Origin: SW10 sp965657795
GTDB lineage: Bacteria; Verrucomicrobiota; Verrucomicrobiia; Verrucomicrobiales; Akkermansiaceae
Assembly: GCA_965657795.1 (NCBI GenBank)
Contig: CBFHQJ010000003.1
Location: 68,243-132,242, forward strand
Direction of reading: 5' to 3'
DNA: 64,000 bases
The notes beneath the pieces were generated by a model. The model ran no database searches. It was not told the origin of the DNA and saw only the letters and a program-made list of their open reading frames with translations. Position 1 is the stretch's first letter. Each line of letters starts with the position of its first letter. A program made the translations under genes and the position numbers. Shown in pieces: positions 54,097 to 61,998 of this stretch.

Positions 54097-54654
54097 ATGA
54101 GCACGAAAGTCCGCAGAGTTTACGGCTATCTGGCCGAGTTCAAAAATGCCTCGCAGCTATACAAGGCTGCCGAGAAGGTCCGCGATGCCGGATTCAAGAA
54201 ATGGGATTGCTACACGCCTTATCCGGTCCATGGATTGGACGATGCAATGGGCGTGAAGCGCTCAGTGCTCCCTTACTTCGTTTTCTTCGGGGGCCTGACC
54301 GGTTTCCTGACCGCAATCGCTCTGGCCTACACCACTCAGGTGGGGCTTTATCCGACAGTAGTGCAGGGCAAGCCCGCCAATATCTTCACCACCGCGGCGT
54401 TCTTCCCGGTGATGTTCGAGCTTACCATCCTCTTTTCCGGCTTCACTGTTCTTTTCGGGCTTCTTGCCCTGATGGGACTGCCTCGCTGGAACCACCCGAT
54501 TTTTGCAAGCAAGCAGTTTGCCCGAGTGACCGATGATAAGTTCTTCATCGCGATCGAAGCACGCGACGCCAAGTTTTCCGCCGAAAATACCAAGGCTCTT
54601 CTTGCTCAAATCGGCGGCGATAACATCGAACTCGTGGAAGACGATTCCGAGTAA
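54097..54654 (+). CDS. actD: Alternative complex III subunit ActD (DUF3341)
   Basis: The protein has 185 residues. A soluble N-terminal ferredoxin-like part (YGYLAEFKNASQLYKAAEKV, CYTPYPVHGLDDAMG) precedes two membrane helices (FFGGLTGFLTAIALAYTTQ and FFPVMFELTILFSGFTVLF). The PYPVHGLDxAMG phrase is typical of ActD/DUF3341. It stabilises the membrane arm. Confidence 0.92.
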   Translation: MSTKVRRVYGYLAEFKNASQLYKAAEKVRDAGFKKWDCYTPYPVHGLDDAMGVKRSVLPYFVFFGGLTGFLTAIALAYTTQVGLYPTVVQGKPANIFTTAAFFPVMFELTILFSGFTVLFGLLALMGLPRWNHPIFASKQFARVTDDKFFIAIEARDAKFSAENTKALLAQIGGDNIELVEDDSE

Positions 54655-54657
54655 ACC

Positions 54658-55278
54658 ATGAAATACTTTTTCCTCTCTCTCATCGCCCTTGCGATCCTCG
54701 TGGTCGGGGTATTTGGATTACGTGGCGATAAATTCTCGCAGGCACCCATTCAGGTTTTTCCTGACATGGATGATCAGGACAAGGTCAAGGCCCAGACTTC
54801 CGATCCCTTTTTTGCCGATGGCATGGGATCGCGTAAGCCGGTTCTTGGAACGATTCCCCGCAATGCTCAAGCTGGCGTGATGCCGGTCGAATTCGGTGCC
54901 GGTCGGGCCGGATACTACTTTGACGGCAAGAAAGAGGGCACCTTCGGAAATGGTCTCCCCAACGCTCTCGGGATCAAGACCGAGGCTGACATGACCGGAC
55001 TCCTGGGCCGAGGAGAGGACATGTTCAATGTTCACTGTGCCATCTGCCACGGCAAGGCTGGCGACGGCAAAGGTGTGGTCGGTCACCATCTTGGCAAGGT
55101 CGGCGTTACTGTTCCAAGTCTTCATGCCTACCCACAGGACAAATTCCCCGACGGCTACATCTACAAAGTTGTCTCGAAAGGCAAAGGACTCATGGGCGGA
55201 TACGAGCACAATCTGCCCGTTCGCGACCGCTGGGCCATTGTTTCGTATCTTCGCGCCCTTCAGGCTTCAGCCAAATAA
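54658..55278 (+). CDS. actE: Alternative complex III subunit ActE, monohaem cytochrome c
   Basis: The protein has 206 residues. An N-terminal anchor (FFLSLIALAILVVGVFGL) lacks the lipobox Cys seen in some ActE proteins. The haem motif is CAICH (about residue 127) in FNVHCAICHGKAGDGKG. A likely axial Met is in GLMGGYEHNLPVRDRWAIV. It receives electrons from ActA/ActB. Confidence 0.92.
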   Translation: MKYFFLSLIALAILVVGVFGLRGDKFSQAPIQVFPDMDDQDKVKAQTSDPFFADGMGSRKPVLGTIPRNAQAGVMPVEFGAGRAGYYFDGKKEGTFGNGLPNALGIKTEADMTGLLGRGEDMFNVHCAICHGKAGDGKGVVGHHLGKVGVTVPSLHAYPQDKFPDGYIYKVVSKGKGLMGGYEHNLPVRDRWAIVSYLRALQASAK

Positions 55279-55302
55279 CACTTTTATCTGACTCAACACG
55301 AC

Positions 55303-56634
55303 ATGGCACATCAAGTGACATCAAAAGACATCCCGATCAATGGGGAGCACTTGGAGAAAGGCAAAATTGCCACTCTTCAGATGATTTGCGGCGGCATCGG
55401 TGGAATCGGCGTGATCGCGAGCGTTCTTTACCTGATCTTTGGAGGTAGCGGCGAAGCCCACGGCAGCTATGCTTTCTCTTGGCTCTTTGCAGTCTTCTTT
55501 ATCACCACCATCGTGCTCGGAGGTTGCTTCTGGACCTTCCTTCATAATCTTTCGAACTCGGGATGGGGGACTTCTGTTCGCCGCCTTATGGAAAACCTGG
55601 GATTTGTTTTCCCGTTCCTTATTGTCCTGTTCCTCCCGTTCTTGTCTCCTGACGTTCAGCAGTATCTTTGGGAATGGATGACTTCTTACCGCGAAGTCGT
55701 TCCTGAAGGTTCCAGTACAGCTGAGGCCAAAACAGCTCTCCTCCATGATTCAGATCCTCACAATCACCTTCTTGCAGCCAAGGTTTTCTATCTGAATCCA
55801 ACCTTCTGGTACATCCGTTTTGCCCTTTACTTCGTCGGTCTCGGATTCTTCATCACTCTGGTTCGTAAGTTCTCGGTCGCGCAGGACACGGATGACAATC
55901 CCGGCACCAAGAACCTTTTCGCAGCCCGCAAGCACTCCTCTTGGAGCATGATCATCTTCGGGGTGACACTGACCTTCCTTGCTCTCGATTTCGTGATGGC
56001 TCTCGATTACTCATGGTTCTCCACGATGTTTGGAGTTTACGTCTTCGCTGGTTCCGCTCTCAATTCGATGGCGGTGCTCATCTTGACCGGAATTTTCCTT
56101 CAGAAGATGGGTTATCTCAAAAATGTGGTCACTCAGGAGCACTATCACATCATGGGTAAGCTCTGCTTTGCCTTTACCGTGTTCTGGGCCTACGTGTCCT
56201 TCTCCCAGTTCTTCCTGATCTGGTATGCCAACATTACCGAGGAGACCCGCTACTTCCTCCTTCGTAACACTGAGAACTGGAACATTCTGAGTTTGGCTCT
56301 CGTCTTCATGCACTTCGGCCTCCCTTTCCTGGCGCTTCTTCGTTCGGACGTGAAGAAGAGTTCGAAGTTCATGACGATCTTCTGTTTCTACATCCTCTTT
56401 ATGCACGTTTTGGATGTCTATCACATGATCATCCCCGAGCGGGGACCGTCCGTTGGTCTTGTTGTTGATCATCATCCTCAACTCTGGCTCTCCGGTTCAT
56501 GGCTTGGCGACATCCTCGCTCTCGTCATCGCTGTTTGTGCCTTCTTGTTCCTCTATCTCCGGAACCTCACATCGGCAGCTCTTTATCCTCACCGCGATCC
56601 TCGTATTCTCGAGTCCGCAAATCTTCACAACTAA
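55303..56634 (+). CDS. actF: Alternative complex III subunit ActF
   Basis: The protein has 443 residues with about ten membrane helices. It is related to ActC but shorter, with the family phrases NPTFWYIRFALYFVGLGFF, DWVMALDYSW-like DFVMALDYSWFSTMFGVYVF and FWAYVSFSQFFLIWYANI. It pairs with ActC to form the two-part membrane module of the complex. A small membrane protein follows 6 nt downstream. Confidence 0.93.
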   Translation: MAHQVTSKDIPINGEHLEKGKIATLQMICGGIGGIGVIASVLYLIFGGSGEAHGSYAFSWLFAVFFITTIVLGGCFWTFLHNLSNSGWGTSVRRLMENLGFVFPFLIVLFLPFLSPDVQQYLWEWMTSYREVVPEGSSTAEAKTALLHDSDPHNHLLAAKVFYLNPTFWYIRFALYFVGLGFFITLVRKFSVAQDTDDNPGTKNLFAARKHSSWSMIIFGVTLTFLALDFVMALDYSWFSTMFGVYVFAGSALNSMAVLILTGIFLQKMGYLKNVVTQEHYHIMGKLCFAFTVFWAYVSFSQFFLIWYANITEETRYFLLRNTENWNILSLALVFMHFGLPFLALLRSDVKKSSKFMTIFCFYILFMHVLDVYHMIIPERGPSVGLVVDHHPQLWLSGSWLGDILALVIAVCAFLFLYLRNLTSAALYPHRDPRILESANLHN

Positions 56635-56639
56635 AGGTC

Positions 56640-56969
56640 ATGGATCACACCCGCGACAATCCTCTCAAACGCTTCACTGCCTTCTGGATCGCCATTCTAC
56701 TGGTGACCTCATTCGGTATTGCTCTCATTATTACCCAGCCTTTTGCTCCGGATAAAACCGACAAAGCCTACGAAATGGTGAGCGAAGGTCGCCTTGAAAT
56801 TAAAGAGGAGATCGACCGTGCTCAGGACGAAGCTCTGAATGAGAGTGCGCTCTCCGCAGCGATTGCCGAACTAGCAAAGTCCTTTGACCAGAATAAAGAG
56901 AGCAAGGGAAGTATGCCTGTTCCAGGCGTTGCACCTGCCCCGGCACCCGCCGAAAAACCCGCTGAATAA
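56640..56969 (+). CDS. Small single-span membrane protein of the respiratory cluster
   Basis: The protein has 109 residues from the ATG at 56640. One membrane helix (about 12-34, FTAFWIAILLVTSFGIALII) is followed by a charged helix and an Ala/Pro-rich tail (PGVAPAPAPAEKPAE). I recognise no family. It sits between actF and the ccoN-like gene with short gaps, so it is probably a subunit or assembly factor that contacts either complex. Confidence 0.75.
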   Translation: MDHTRDNPLKRFTAFWIAILLVTSFGIALIITQPFAPDKTDKAYEMVSEGRLEIKEEIDRAQDEALNESALSAAIAELAKSFDQNKESKGSMPVPGVAPAPAPAEKPAE

Positions 56970-57001
56970 CAATTTTTCCAGGCTCAAACCCTCACATTTC
57001 C

Positions 57002-58489
57002 ATGGCTGAGACCAACTCTACTGCAGATTCCAAGGACGTCGTTTTGCGTACGTCGATTGATCGCTCTCTTCGTCAACCCGTGATGTTTTTCTTCACGAGC
57101 GGTGCCGTATGGCTTGCGCTTTCCATTGTTCTCGGACTGGTGGCTTCCGCAAAGAAGCACAGTCCTGAATTCCTGACCTGCTTCTCTTGGTTGGATGCTG
57201 GTAAAGTAGATGCCGCTCACATGAGCTCCATGATTTACGGGTGGGGACTTCAGGCCGCTTTTGGAATCATCATCTGGTTGATGGCTCGTCTTTCCCGCAA
57301 GGAGTGCACCGCCGCCGGCGTCATTCTCTGGGCTGGGCATTTTTGGAATGCCGCTGTTTTTTACGGAGTGATTCGCATCATGATGGGCGAGGGTTCAGGT
57401 GTCACATATATGGAGTTTCCAAGTGAGGTCTGGCCGGTCCTTCTTCTTTGCTACAGCATCATCACAATTTGGTCTTTGATCCAGTTTCAGGTGCGCGATG
57501 CCGGTCATGTCTACGTGAGCCAATGGTATCTGCTCGCTGGTTTGCTCTGGTTCCCGTGGATCGCAGTGACAGCTTGGGTTTTCGTTTTCATCATGGAAGG
57601 CCACCCTCTGATGGTTACTGGTGTTGCGGCATGGTTCAAAGGGACTCTCTTTTCTCTCTTCTTCCTCCCGGTTGCATTGGCCAGTTCCTACTATCTGGCC
57701 CCCAAGGTCACCGGACGTCCTGTATACAGTTATAATATCGCTCTCTTCGGGTTCTGGTCGCTCGCTGCCTTCGGGCCTTGGGTCGGGATGCAGAAGCTTA
57801 TGGGAGCTCCTGTTCCTCAGTTCCTTCCATACGCGGGTGCAGCTTCGATGATTTTAATTTTGATCCCGGCAATCGCGGTCGGCTACAACATCATTCGCAC
57901 TGTGGTGGGGAACAGCGAAGTTGTCGCTGAGAGTCCGTCTCTCCGCTTCACGGCAGCGGGTATCGTCCTCTTCGTGGTCTTTGGAGTTCTTTCAGTTCTT
58001 CTCCACACCGTTCCTGCCATGAGGCTAACCCAGTTTAGTTACACGGGATACGGCTTCGATATTCTGGGACTTTACGGTGTCTTTTCGCTCTGTGCGTTTG
58101 GAGCCATTTACTTCATCGTTCCTCGTATCACGCGTCGCGAGTGGCTTTCCCGCCGCTTCATTAAGTGGCACTTTTACTGTTCTCTTTACGGTGTTTCTTC
58201 GGTGGTCCTCTGTGCAGTCATCGGCGGACTCACCCAAGGACAGGGAATCGAAGACCTCAGCCAGCCTTTCGGCACGATGGCCGAGCGCGCCAGCCAAGTC
58301 GGTTGGGGAGTGACCCTCGCATGGGCTTTCCTTCTCCTTGCCAATCTTTTCTTCTGCCTTCACTTGCTCCTGATGTGGGCTCGTCTCGGGCGCCGCTCTT
58401 CACACCCGACTCTTCTCAAGGCACATCATCCGGGAAGTCCTCATGGACCGGAGGGTGAGGTAGACAATTACAGCTCCGCTTCCGCCTAA
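57002..58489 (+). CDS. CcoN-like membrane protein lacking nearly all catalytic ligands
   Basis: The protein has 495 residues and about 12 membrane helices in the CcoN arrangement. Conserved segments align without gaps to cbb3 oxidase subunit I, for example YYLAPKVTGRPVYSY and FGAIYFIVPRI. One low-spin haem His is kept (H73 in AAHMSSM). At the canonical YGH position the sequence is FKG (F212, G214). The canonical HH pair is QK (264-265). The two late haem histidines of GHVH are F352 and I354. CuB, the high-spin haem and a complete low-spin haem site therefore cannot form as in CcoN. It is more likely structural. General annotation would call it cbb3 subunit I. Confidence 0.85.
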   Translation: MAETNSTADSKDVVLRTSIDRSLRQPVMFFFTSGAVWLALSIVLGLVASAKKHSPEFLTCFSWLDAGKVDAAHMSSMIYGWGLQAAFGIIIWLMARLSRKECTAAGVILWAGHFWNAAVFYGVIRIMMGEGSGVTYMEFPSEVWPVLLLCYSIITIWSLIQFQVRDAGHVYVSQWYLLAGLLWFPWIAVTAWVFVFIMEGHPLMVTGVAAWFKGTLFSLFFLPVALASSYYLAPKVTGRPVYSYNIALFGFWSLAAFGPWVGMQKLMGAPVPQFLPYAGAASMILILIPAIAVGYNIIRTVVGNSEVVAESPSLRFTAAGIVLFVVFGVLSVLLHTVPAMRLTQFSYTGYGFDILGLYGVFSLCAFGAIYFIVPRITRREWLSRRFIKWHFYCSLYGVSSVVLCAVIGGLTQGQGIEDLSQPFGTMAERASQVGWGVTLAWAFLLLANLFFCLHLLLMWARLGRRSSHPTLLKAHHPGSPHGPEGEVDNYSSASA

Positions 58490-58510
58490 ACACTCAGTTT
58501 TCCTTCAACC

Positions 58511-59269
58511 ATGACTTTTAAAGCATTCATTATCGGTCTCCTTGGAACCTTCGGTCTTCCGTGGTTGCTTCTGGTGGTGATTCCGTATTCCACCATGCGG
58601 AGTCTCGAACCCGTCGAGTATGGTCAAAATTCCGAGCTTTCGGGAGCTTTTGTCCCAAAACGGGATGGGCGCATCAATGAGGGTTCGAAGATCTTCGGTC
58701 AGGAGGGCTGCGCTCTTTGTCACACCCAGGTGATTCGTCCCACCTACGCAGGTAACGACGTTCACCGTGGTGAGTGGGCCGGCCTTCGCAAGAGCGCTAG
58801 TGTCGATGAGGATTCTCGCCGCGAAACCCTTGCTCAAGACTTTCAGCAGGAGGGATTTGCTCACATTGGACAGACCCGGGTTGGTCCGGATCTTTCGAAT
58901 TTTGGACGTCGTCTCGACCATTATCTCAAGCTCAATAAGAGCACCCGCACTCCTGAGGAGTGGGCTTTGATGCACCTTTACAATCCGAAGGCCGTTCCCC
59001 GCTACGAGGTCCCTGAGACTGATGAGCAGGTGATCACTGCCTGGAAGTCGGCTTGTCCTCCAAAATCCGGCCTATTTGACAAGGTGGAAGTTCACGGCGC
59101 CGGATACGGCACCTTGCCTGTGGATATTGAAGAGGGAATGGGCATCAAGCCCACCGACCGCGCCCGTGCTCTTGCCAGTTACCTGGTCTCACTCAAGAAA
59201 GACACTTTGGGAAATCCTCTTCCCGAAGCTCTTAACTTCAATCCAAAGGCCCTTCAACCTGAAGAATAA
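58511..59269 (+). CDS. ccoO: CcoO-like monohaem cytochrome c
   Basis: The protein has 252 residues. An N-terminal anchor (about 7-26, IIGLLGTFGLPWLLLVVIPY) is followed by the family phrase GSKIFGQEGCALCHTQVIRP with haem motif CALCH at residues 67-71. RVGPDLSNFGRR and WALMHLYNPKAV are as in CcoO. The usual Met of the S-x-MP-x-Y segment, a likely axial ligand, is replaced (VPRYEVPE). It lies directly after the ligand-depleted CcoN-like gene and probably binds it. Confidence 0.88.
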   Translation: MTFKAFIIGLLGTFGLPWLLLVVIPYSTMRSLEPVEYGQNSELSGAFVPKRDGRINEGSKIFGQEGCALCHTQVIRPTYAGNDVHRGEWAGLRKSASVDEDSRRETLAQDFQQEGFAHIGQTRVGPDLSNFGRRLDHYLKLNKSTRTPEEWALMHLYNPKAVPRYEVPETDEQVITAWKSACPPKSGLFDKVEVHGAGYGTLPVDIEEGMGIKPTDRARALASYLVSLKKDTLGNPLPEALNFNPKALQPEE

Positions 59270-59271
59270 TC

Positions 59272-60042
59272 ATGTCTGATTCATCATCATCTAGTGATCT
59301 TCGCCCAGATTTGGACGAATCGATTAACGTCCAAGATGCTCACGGCGCTCTCAAGAGTGACCCGGCTGCCGGTCGCGAGAAGACCGTGCGAGAAAATGGT
59401 ATGGAGGCCGTTTCGCTTGGGCTTGTCTTGATCTCTGCGGTCGTTGTCCTCGCTGCTGGCGCAGTGATGGGGCAGGGCGGTTCCTTTTTTGGATATGGCG
59501 AGTTGATCCAAGACGGCTACATGCGGGAGCCGTCTCCGGTTCCACAGGATCCACCCAAAGTGCCAATTGCCGCGCTTCCTTTGTTCCAGAAAGAGGGCAA
59601 AAAAGTATATGGCACCTGTGTTGCTTGTCACCAGGACAGCGGGCTTGGCCAGACCGGTCAGTTTCCACCTCTCGCCGGATCCGAATGGGTTCTTGGGAAT
59701 ACCGAGGCTCTGGCCATGATTATCCATAATGGTGTCGCCGGACCAATTGAAGTTGCCGGTAGTTCCTATAACGGAAATATGAGTGCCTTCGGGGCAAATT
59801 TGAATGCCAAGGAACTCGCTGCTTTGATGACCTACATCCGGACTTCCTGGGGGAACGATGCGAGCATCGTGTCTCCTTCTATGGCCGCCAACGCTCTCGA
59901 AATTTCAAAGAAGCGCGGAGGCGCTCAAACAAGTGCTGAAGAGCTTAAAAAATCACATGACAAGATGCTTACCGGTGACACCTTGGCGCCGGATACCATG
60001 TTGGATCCAGAGACTTGGGAGCCTATTGAGCCCGAGGAGTAA
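59272..60042 (+). CDS. Membrane-anchored monohaem cytochrome c, CcoP position
   Basis: The protein has 256 residues. A soluble acidic N-terminus of about 45 residues is followed by one helix (about 46-66, AVSLGLVLISAVVVLAAGAVM). The haem motif is CVACH at 116-120 in YGTCVACHQDSGLGQTGQ. An axial Met is likely in NMSAFGANL. It has one haem where CcoP has two. It occupies the CcoP place in the gene order and starts 3 nt after ccoO stops. It may pass electrons from CcoO to the aa3 oxidase. Confidence 0.85.
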   Translation: MSDSSSSSDLRPDLDESINVQDAHGALKSDPAAGREKTVRENGMEAVSLGLVLISAVVVLAAGAVMGQGGSFFGYGELIQDGYMREPSPVPQDPPKVPIAALPLFQKEGKKVYGTCVACHQDSGLGQTGQFPPLAGSEWVLGNTEALAMIIHNGVAGPIEVAGSSYNGNMSAFGANLNAKELAALMTYIRTSWGNDASIVSPSMAANALEISKKRGGAQTSAEELKKSHDKMLTGDTLAPDTMLDPETWEPIEPEE

Positions 60043-60069
60043 ATTTAAATACCGACCATCGATTCTACC

Positions 60070-61959
60070 ATGAGTGCGGACGCCCACGACCACCACGACA
60101 ACCACCACCACGTTCTTCCCTGGTGGAAGAAGTACTTCTTTTCAACCGACCATAAGACCATTGGAATCCAATATGGTCTCGCGGCAGGTGCCTTCCTTCT
60201 TTTTGGCTTCTTTCTGATGATTGTGATGCGTTGGAGCATCGCCTATCCGCACGAGCCGCTTCCGGGATACCTCAGTTGGATGTTCACCGATGGCTGGAAA
60301 GCACGTTGGTTGGATGACGGCAAAGTGACCGGTGAGACATACAACATGTTCGGTGCGATGCACGGGACGATTATGGTTTTCCTCGGTGTTGTGCCTCTCG
60401 GTTTTGCGGCCTTTGGCAACTACGTTACACCTCTTCAGATCGGTGCCCCCGACATGGCTTTCCCGAAGCTCAACATGGCAAGTTTCTGGGTCTACCTTGC
60501 CGGTGGACTTGTGATGTGCGCGAGTTTTTTCATGGAGTCTGGTGCGGCCAAGTCCGGTTGGACCAACTACTCTCCTCTGGCGGGCTACGCCGATAAACAA
60601 ATCGTGAATCAATTCCTGGCTGGTCAGACGCAATGGCTGATTGGATTGGTATTACTAATTACGTCATCGTTGCTCGGATCGGTTAACTTCATTACGACCA
60701 TTATCCAGCTCCGCGCCAAGGGGCTGACCTGGATGCGTCTTCCATTCTTTGTCTGGGCCATGCTTGTAACAGGTTTTCTTCTCTTGCTGGCATTCCCGCC
60801 TCTTGAGGCCGCTGGAATCATGCAGCTGATGGACCGCGTTGCTGGTTCCAGTTTTTTCATGCCTTCCGGTCTTTATTCGGCATCAAGTGGTGCGGCCATG
60901 GACCTCTCCGGTTCTGGTAGTCCACTTCTCTTCCAGCACCTTTTCTGGTTCCTGGGTCACCCTGAGGTTTACGTCCTTCTTCTTCCTGCGATTGCTTGTG
61001 TGGCAGAGATTATACCATGTAACACCCGCAAACCCCTCTGGGGATACAAGCCCATGGTTTGGGCGGTCATCGTCCTTGGATTCCTTTCCTTCATCGTTTG
61101 GGCCCACCATATGTATCTGACTGGAATGGGACCTGTCATCTCGACTTTCTTCCAGACCACGACAGTGCTGATCTCGGTTCCGTCGGTGATCTTGCTGACC
61201 TCGATGATTATCTCGCTCTGGGGTGGCTCGATCCGCTTCACGATGCCGATGATCTGGGCGGCGGCTTTCCTTCCAATGTTTGGAATTGGTGGTCTAACCG
61301 GATTGCCGTTGGCCTTCAACCTTGCCGACCTTCACCTTCATGACACTTATTACGTGATTGGTCACTTCCACTATGTGGTGGCTCCCGGAATTCTCTTCGG
61401 ACTCTTCGCGGGTGTTTATCACTGGTATCCGAAGATGACGGGGCGCTTCATGGACAATTTCCTGGGTCACCTTCACTTCTGGCCATCTTTGGTCTGCATG
61501 AACCTCTTGTTCTTCCCAATGCTCACCCAGGGGATGGCCGGTTTCCACCGTCGTTGGTATAACGGTGGTGAAGGTTACATCGAGAAGGGTGCCGAGGGCG
61601 TCAATGTCTTTGGTCTGACTGTCGCTGAGAAGATTTCGCTCAACGAAATCATGACTGGTGCCGCGATTGCTCTGGCGATCTTCCAGTTGCCATTCCTGGT
61701 GAACATGTTCATCAGCTACTTTTGGGGTAAGAAAGTCACGAGCGATAATCCTTGGGAGGCAACGACTCTCGAGTGGGCTACTCCGACGCCTCCGGGACAC
61801 GGTAACTTCACTTTCGACCCTGCGATTTATCGCGGACCGTACGAATATAGCCGTCCGGACCATGATGCTGACTTCTTCCCACAGTGGGAGGAGCCCAAGC
61901 GTGATGCTCCGGTCGAGGAACCCGAGGTGAAACCTGAAAAGGAAACGACCGAGGCCTAG
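60070..61959 (+). CDS. ctaD: aa3-type cytochrome c oxidase subunit I
   Basis: The protein has 629 residues and all catalytic ligands are present: H98 (low-spin haem) in AMHGT, CuB H297 with E299 and Y301 in GHPEVYVLLLPA, H346-H347 in WAHHMYL, and H432 and H434 in VIGHFHYVVAPG. The His-Tyr cross-link and proton path residues are consistent with the A-type family. It reduces oxygen to water. The charged C-terminal tail is about 50 residues. The subunit II gene (CuA) is not in this window. Confidence 0.95.
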   Translation: MSADAHDHHDNHHHVLPWWKKYFFSTDHKTIGIQYGLAAGAFLLFGFFLMIVMRWSIAYPHEPLPGYLSWMFTDGWKARWLDDGKVTGETYNMFGAMHGTIMVFLGVVPLGFAAFGNYVTPLQIGAPDMAFPKLNMASFWVYLAGGLVMCASFFMESGAAKSGWTNYSPLAGYADKQIVNQFLAGQTQWLIGLVLLITSSLLGSVNFITTIIQLRAKGLTWMRLPFFVWAMLVTGFLLLLAFPPLEAAGIMQLMDRVAGSSFFMPSGLYSASSGAAMDLSGSGSPLLFQHLFWFLGHPEVYVLLLPAIACVAEIIPCNTRKPLWGYKPMVWAVIVLGFLSFIVWAHHMYLTGMGPVISTFFQTTTVLISVPSVILLTSMIISLWGGSIRFTMPMIWAAAFLPMFGIGGLTGLPLAFNLADLHLHDTYYVIGHFHYVVAPGILFGLFAGVYHWYPKMTGRFMDNFLGHLHFWPSLVCMNLLFFPMLTQGMAGFHRRWYNGGEGYIEKGAEGVNVFGLTVAEKISLNEIMTGAAIALAIFQLPFLVNMFISYFWGKKVTSDNPWEATTLEWATPTPPGHGNFTFDPAIYRGPYEYSRPDHDADFFPQWEEPKRDAPVEEPEVKPEKETTEA

Positions 61960-61998
61960 TGTTGCTCCCACTTCCACTGACTAACTTCTTTTTAATCC

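Noticed and set aside
57002..60042. Annotation of these three genes as a functional cbb3 oxidase
   Set aside because: The CcoN-like subunit lacks CuB and high-spin haem ligands and the third protein has one haem instead of two, so oxygen reduction by this set is not supported.
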